From Microcystis aeruginosa W13-11 (GTDB taxonomy: Bacteria; Cyanobacteriota; Cyanobacteriia; Cyanobacteriales; Microcystaceae), in assembly GCA_009995705.1 (NCBI GenBank), contig JAADBR010000013.1, positions 1-46,802 of the forward strand: a stretch of 46,802 nucleotides of DNA, given 5' to 3'. Below are positions 44,421 through 46,802 of this stretch, in pieces. Made by a program: the position numbers and the translations under genes. The first letter of the stretch is position 1. Each line of letters opens with the position of its first letter. The notes under the pieces are model-generated. The model made no database searches. It was not told the DNA's origin and saw nothing but the letters and a program-made list of their open reading frames with translations.

Positions 44421-44747
44421 GTGAGTAGCGTAACTGTCATTAGCGATCAGAAGTTTGACCAAGAGGTTTTTGAGGTCGAAAAACCCGTTTTAGTCTATTT
44501 TTGGGCGAGTTGGTGCGGTCCGTGTCGTCTGGTATCCCCCTCGATCGATTGGGTGGCCAAAACCTACGACGAACGGCTAAAAGTAGTTAAACTAGAGATA
44601 GACCCTAACCCCGACTCGGTGGCTAAATATAAGGTGGAAGGTGTTCCCGCTTTACGCATCTTTAAAGATAAAAAACTTATTGCCAGTCATGAAGGGGCGA
44701 TCGGCAAACAACAATTACAATCTTTTATCGATACCTATGTCAGCTAA
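44421..44747 (+). CDS. Thioredoxin (y/TrxQ-like)
   Basis: 108 residues from GTG, with GAGGA 10 bases upstream. The frame extends to a GTG at 44346, but the longer form adds a segment unlike thioredoxins. Active site WCGPC in YFWASWCGPCRLVSP, cis-proline in VEGVPALRIF, and the closing AIGKQQLQSFIDTYV. The wording is near Synechocystis slr1139-type thioredoxin. Lies between the ABC permease gene (82-base gap) and the aminotransferase gene (16-base gap), possibly co-transcribed. Confidence 0.93.
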   Translation: MSSVTVISDQKFDQEVFEVEKPVLVYFWASWCGPCRLVSPSIDWVAKTYDERLKVVKLEIDPNPDSVAKYKVEGVPALRIFKDKKLIASHEGAIGKQQLQSFIDTYVS

Positions 44748-44763
44748 TTAGGTATCTGTGGTT

Positions 44764-45942
44764 ATGAGTAACTTAACCCTAGCACACCGCTTACAGGCAC
44801 TGCAATCCAACGTTTTTGCCGATATGGATCGGGCAAAAGCTACCAGTAGAGAAGCGGGTAATACCATTATCGATCTTTCGCTCGGTTCCTCCGATCTTGG
44901 GGCTGCTCCCCACGTTATCGATGCTATCGAGCAATCTCTCCACGATCCTCGCACCCACGGCTATTTACTCCATAATGGGACGCGAGACTTCCGAATAACT
45001 GCCGCTAACTGGTATAGCGATCGCTTTGGTGTCCCCATCGATGCGGAAATGGAGGTTTTACCCCTAATCGGTTCTCAGGAAGGCACAGCCCATCTACCTT
45101 TGGCCCTTCTCAACCCCGGAGATTTTGCCCTACTCCTCGATCCGGGTTATCCCTCCCATTTGGGCGGTGTTGCCCTTGCGGGCGGTCAAATCTACGGAAT
45201 GCCAATTTTGGCAAAAAATGACTTTCTGCCGGTTTTAGAGGACATTCCTGAGCTAGTGCTGGCACAATCGAAGCTGATGGTCTTGAGTTATCCCCATAAT
45301 CCTACCACAGCGATCGCACCTTTGGCATTTTTCCAAAAAGCAGTTGATTTTTGCCGTCAGCATAATTTAGTCTTAATCCACGATTTTCCCTATCTAGACA
45401 TCTTTTTTGAGGAAAAATCGCCCCCACCGTCAATTTTACAGGCCGATCGAGCTAAAACTAATTCGATCGAGTTTTTTACCTTTTCCAAGTCCTATAATAT
45501 GGGTGGTTTTCGCGTCGGTTTTGCCATTGGCAACCCGCAGTTAATTATGGCTTTGCGACAGATTAAAGCCATGGTTGATTTTAATCAGTATTTGGGCATT
45601 CTCAACGGTGCGATCGCTGCTTTAACTGGTAATCAAGATTCGGTCAAGGAAACCGTCGCTATCTTCCAAAAACGCCGGGATGTGTTTATTAATGCCCTAA
45701 ATCGCATCGGTTGGCCAGTTGCCACTCCGGCGGCTACTATGTACGTTTGGGCGAAAATTCCCCCCAGTTGGCCGGGTAATTCCGTCGATTTTTGTCGGCA
45801 ATTGGTGGCTCAAACTGGTGTCGCTGTTTCCCCCGGTTCCGGTTTTGGTAAGGGTGGCGAGGGTTATGTGCGTTTTGCCCTAGTTCACGATCCCGATATT
45901 CTAGAGGCTGCCGTGGAGAAAATTGGCGCTTTTTTGGGATAA
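44764..45942 (+). CDS. PLP-dependent aminotransferase class I/II (LL-DAP/AspC-like)
   Basis: 392 residues, fold type I. Features: LSLGSSDLGAAPHVIDAIEQ, GYLLHNGTRDFRITAANWYS, NPGDFALLLDPGYPSHLGGV, LSYPHNPTTAIAPLAFF, PLP lysine in FFTFSKSYNMGGFRVGFAIG and a C-terminal GEGYVRFALVHDP with the carboxylate-binding Arg. The set matches aminotransferases annotated as LL-diaminopimelate or aspartate aminotransferase. The amino donor is not determined by sequence alone. ATG chosen; an in-frame GTG lies two codons upstream. Confidence 0.9.
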   Translation: MSNLTLAHRLQALQSNVFADMDRAKATSREAGNTIIDLSLGSSDLGAAPHVIDAIEQSLHDPRTHGYLLHNGTRDFRITAANWYSDRFGVPIDAEMEVLPLIGSQEGTAHLPLALLNPGDFALLLDPGYPSHLGGVALAGGQIYGMPILAKNDFLPVLEDIPELVLAQSKLMVLSYPHNPTTAIAPLAFFQKAVDFCRQHNLVLIHDFPYLDIFFEEKSPPPSILQADRAKTNSIEFFTFSKSYNMGGFRVGFAIGNPQLIMALRQIKAMVDFNQYLGILNGAIAALTGNQDSVKETVAIFQKRRDVFINALNRIGWPVATPAATMYVWAKIPPSWPGNSVDFCRQLVAQTGVAVSPGSGFGKGGEGYVRFALVHDPDILEAAVEKIGAFLG

Positions 45943-45964
45943 AACCGATATTCTAAGCAATATT

Positions 45965-46111
45965 TATGCTGCAATGGATAACTTTCGCCTTGTTGTTTCT
46001 GATATTTCGGGTGATATTGGCAATGTGTCCACTCCCGAACCTTCTGGTATTATCGGATTAGGCATACTAGATGGTGGTTTAGTGGTGCGTGGCCTCGCTA
46101 AACGTCGTTAA
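45965..46111 (+). pseudogene. C-terminal remnant of a PEP-CTERM exported protein
   Basis: In frame, bases encode YAAMDNFRLVVSDISGDIGN followed by VSTPEPSGIIGLGILDGGLV and VRGLAKRR. STPEPS, a hydrophobic helix and a basic end form the PEP-CTERM sorting signal recognised by exosortase, and the DNFRL text is typical of the preceding domain end. There is no signal peptide or body, and the segment sits right after the aminotransferase stop. It is the tail of a lost gene. The helix contains Asp and an extra Gly pair, which suggests decay. Confidence 0.7.
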
Positions 46112-46177
46112 TCGGTGTGGGGTGGGGAGATGAGCCAAAATTTTGCTAATTTCCCACCCTTTGCGGTTATTAAAGCT

Positions 46178-46802
46178 TTAATTGCGCTGCTGCCTTTGTA
46201 ATTGCTCGATCGCGTCGGGGGATAAATCGGTAAATTGGGCGATTTCTGGGATAGAAAAGCCAGCAGATAGCATTTTTAGGGCAATTTGTCGAGCTTTTTC
46301 CTCTTTACCCGCTTGCAAGCCTTTTTTTAGTCCTTTTTCCTCTCCTTCCTCTCTGCCTTCCTCTCTGCCTTCCTCTAAAATATCTTGATAGATGACGGAT
46401 TCTCTCATAATCTCACTCCGAAGGATTTTTTTAATCGTCTCTCGATTTAATACTAACCCGGCGAGAATACTGGTAGCGGCAGCGAGATTGCTTTGTACCT
46501 GTTTTTGGGGGATAGTTTCTAGAGAACGGGACACCTGAGTTAACACCTGTTCGGGGTCATCGGTATTGCTGAGAACAGCAAAGGGTAATAAACCGGGATG
46601 ATGGAAAAATTGTGGTGTCTTTTCTTCCCAAAGACGGATGACTTGGAAAGAATGAAAGGTTTCCCCCAGACGGAAGGTATTTTCTTGTACTAGGGGGGAA
46701 TCACTGCGTCGCAGATAAATTACCACTTGACGCATTGGTGTTTGGGGATGACGACGATAGACGCGAATGCGATAATCAAGCATTCGGAAAGGAATCTTAG
46801 AG
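46178..46802 (-). CDS. Rpn-type PD-(D/E)XK/putative transposase-associated protein, 5' end cut
   Basis: The frame is open through the window edge (SKIPFRMLDYRIRVYRR), so the N-terminus lies outside. The visible part (LDYRIRVYRRHPQTPMRQVV, LLPFAVLSNTDDPEQVLTQV, AAATSILAGLVLNRETIKK, MRESVIYQDILEEGREEG) matches the cyanobacterial group called Rpn family recombination-promoting nuclease/putative transposase. A Glu/Gly/Lys-rich repeated linker (EEGREEGREEGEEKGLKKGL) precedes a C-terminal helix that looks like a small HTH (FSIPEIAQFTDLSPDAIEQL). The usual catalytic Asp/Glu-x-Lys would be upstream. Confidence 0.8.
   Translation of the reverse strand, partial: SKIPFRMLDYRIRVYRRHPQTPMRQVVIYLRRSDSPLVQENTFRLGETFHSFQVIRLWEEKTPQFFHHPGLLPFAVLSNTDDPEQVLTQVSRSLETIPQKQVQSNLAAATSILAGLVLNRETIKKILRSEIMRESVIYQDILEEGREEGREEGEEKGLKKGLQAGKEEKARQIALKMLSAGFSIPEIAQFTDLSPDAIEQLQRQQRN

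Noticed and set aside
46178..46388. Ser/Pro-rich 68-codon open frame on the plus strand
   Set aside because: Its serine/proline-rich repeat is the complement of the Glu/Gly/Lys-rich linker of the Rpn-type protein on the other strand.

Overview
The window reads as chromosomal DNA from a unicellular bloom-forming cyanobacterium, most likely Microcystis (inference from protein flavour, not a search). The cyanobacterial signs are the GCGATCGC (HIP1) octamer scattered through it (for example 528-535, 8185-8192, 10396-10403, 36604-36611, 45310-45317), a ferrochelatase with a C-terminal chlorophyll-binding-type helix, a RbcR-type LysR regulator, a sufBCDS operon facing sufR, and a DUF3747 protein. 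No tRNA, rRNA or CRISPR array was seen.

Layout. 1-640: IS1-type transposase remnant and a small unknown gene. 768-5038: type II J-protein, TVP38-type membrane protein, glycogen debranching enzyme. 5171-9412: an accessory island. A Cas4-like nuclease and a long prokaryotic Argonaute with a complete catalytic tetrad form one tight operon. It faces away from an XRE repressor plus ImmA/IrrE metallopeptidase pair. Two copies of a 19-bp palindrome lie in the shared promoter region, one inside the xre promoter. This looks like a protease-switched, Argonaute-based defence system and is the main discovery candidate. 9453-14244: rbcR, a decayed tnpB fragment, a YqeG-type phosphatase, a methyltransferase, hemH and a small conserved gene. 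14395-19363: an AlbA_2/ATP-binding gene with an internal deletion, prfB with its programmed frameshift, the DUF3747 protein and murD. 19520-24201: a GH10-like secreted hydrolase, rpsU and an RluA-family enzyme. 24236-30117: sufS, sufD, sufC, sufB and divergent sufR, with two CAAC-N6-GTTG operators. 30128-38529: an interrupted Uma2 gene, CPBP protease, glycosyltransferase, purD, murF, a broken secreted-protein gene and an alpha/beta hydrolase. 38542-46802: uppP, a peroxiredoxin-glutaredoxin fusion with an operator in its promoter spacer, dps, a MITE-like element, a CobT-like enzyme, a broken VapC/antitoxin pair, an ABC permease, thioredoxin, an aminotransferase, a PEP-CTERM remnant and an Rpn-type protein cut by the window edge.

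Two themes stand out. Housekeeping genes for cell wall synthesis (murD, murF, uppP), Fe-S assembly, oxidative stress (Prx-Grx, Dps, thioredoxin) and translation (prfB, rpsU) are intact. Among them sit seven visibly broken or truncated accessory genes, several small interspersed repeats and a MITE-like element, as expected of a plastic, repeat-rich genome. The Argonaute island is intact by contrast, which suggests it is still in use.
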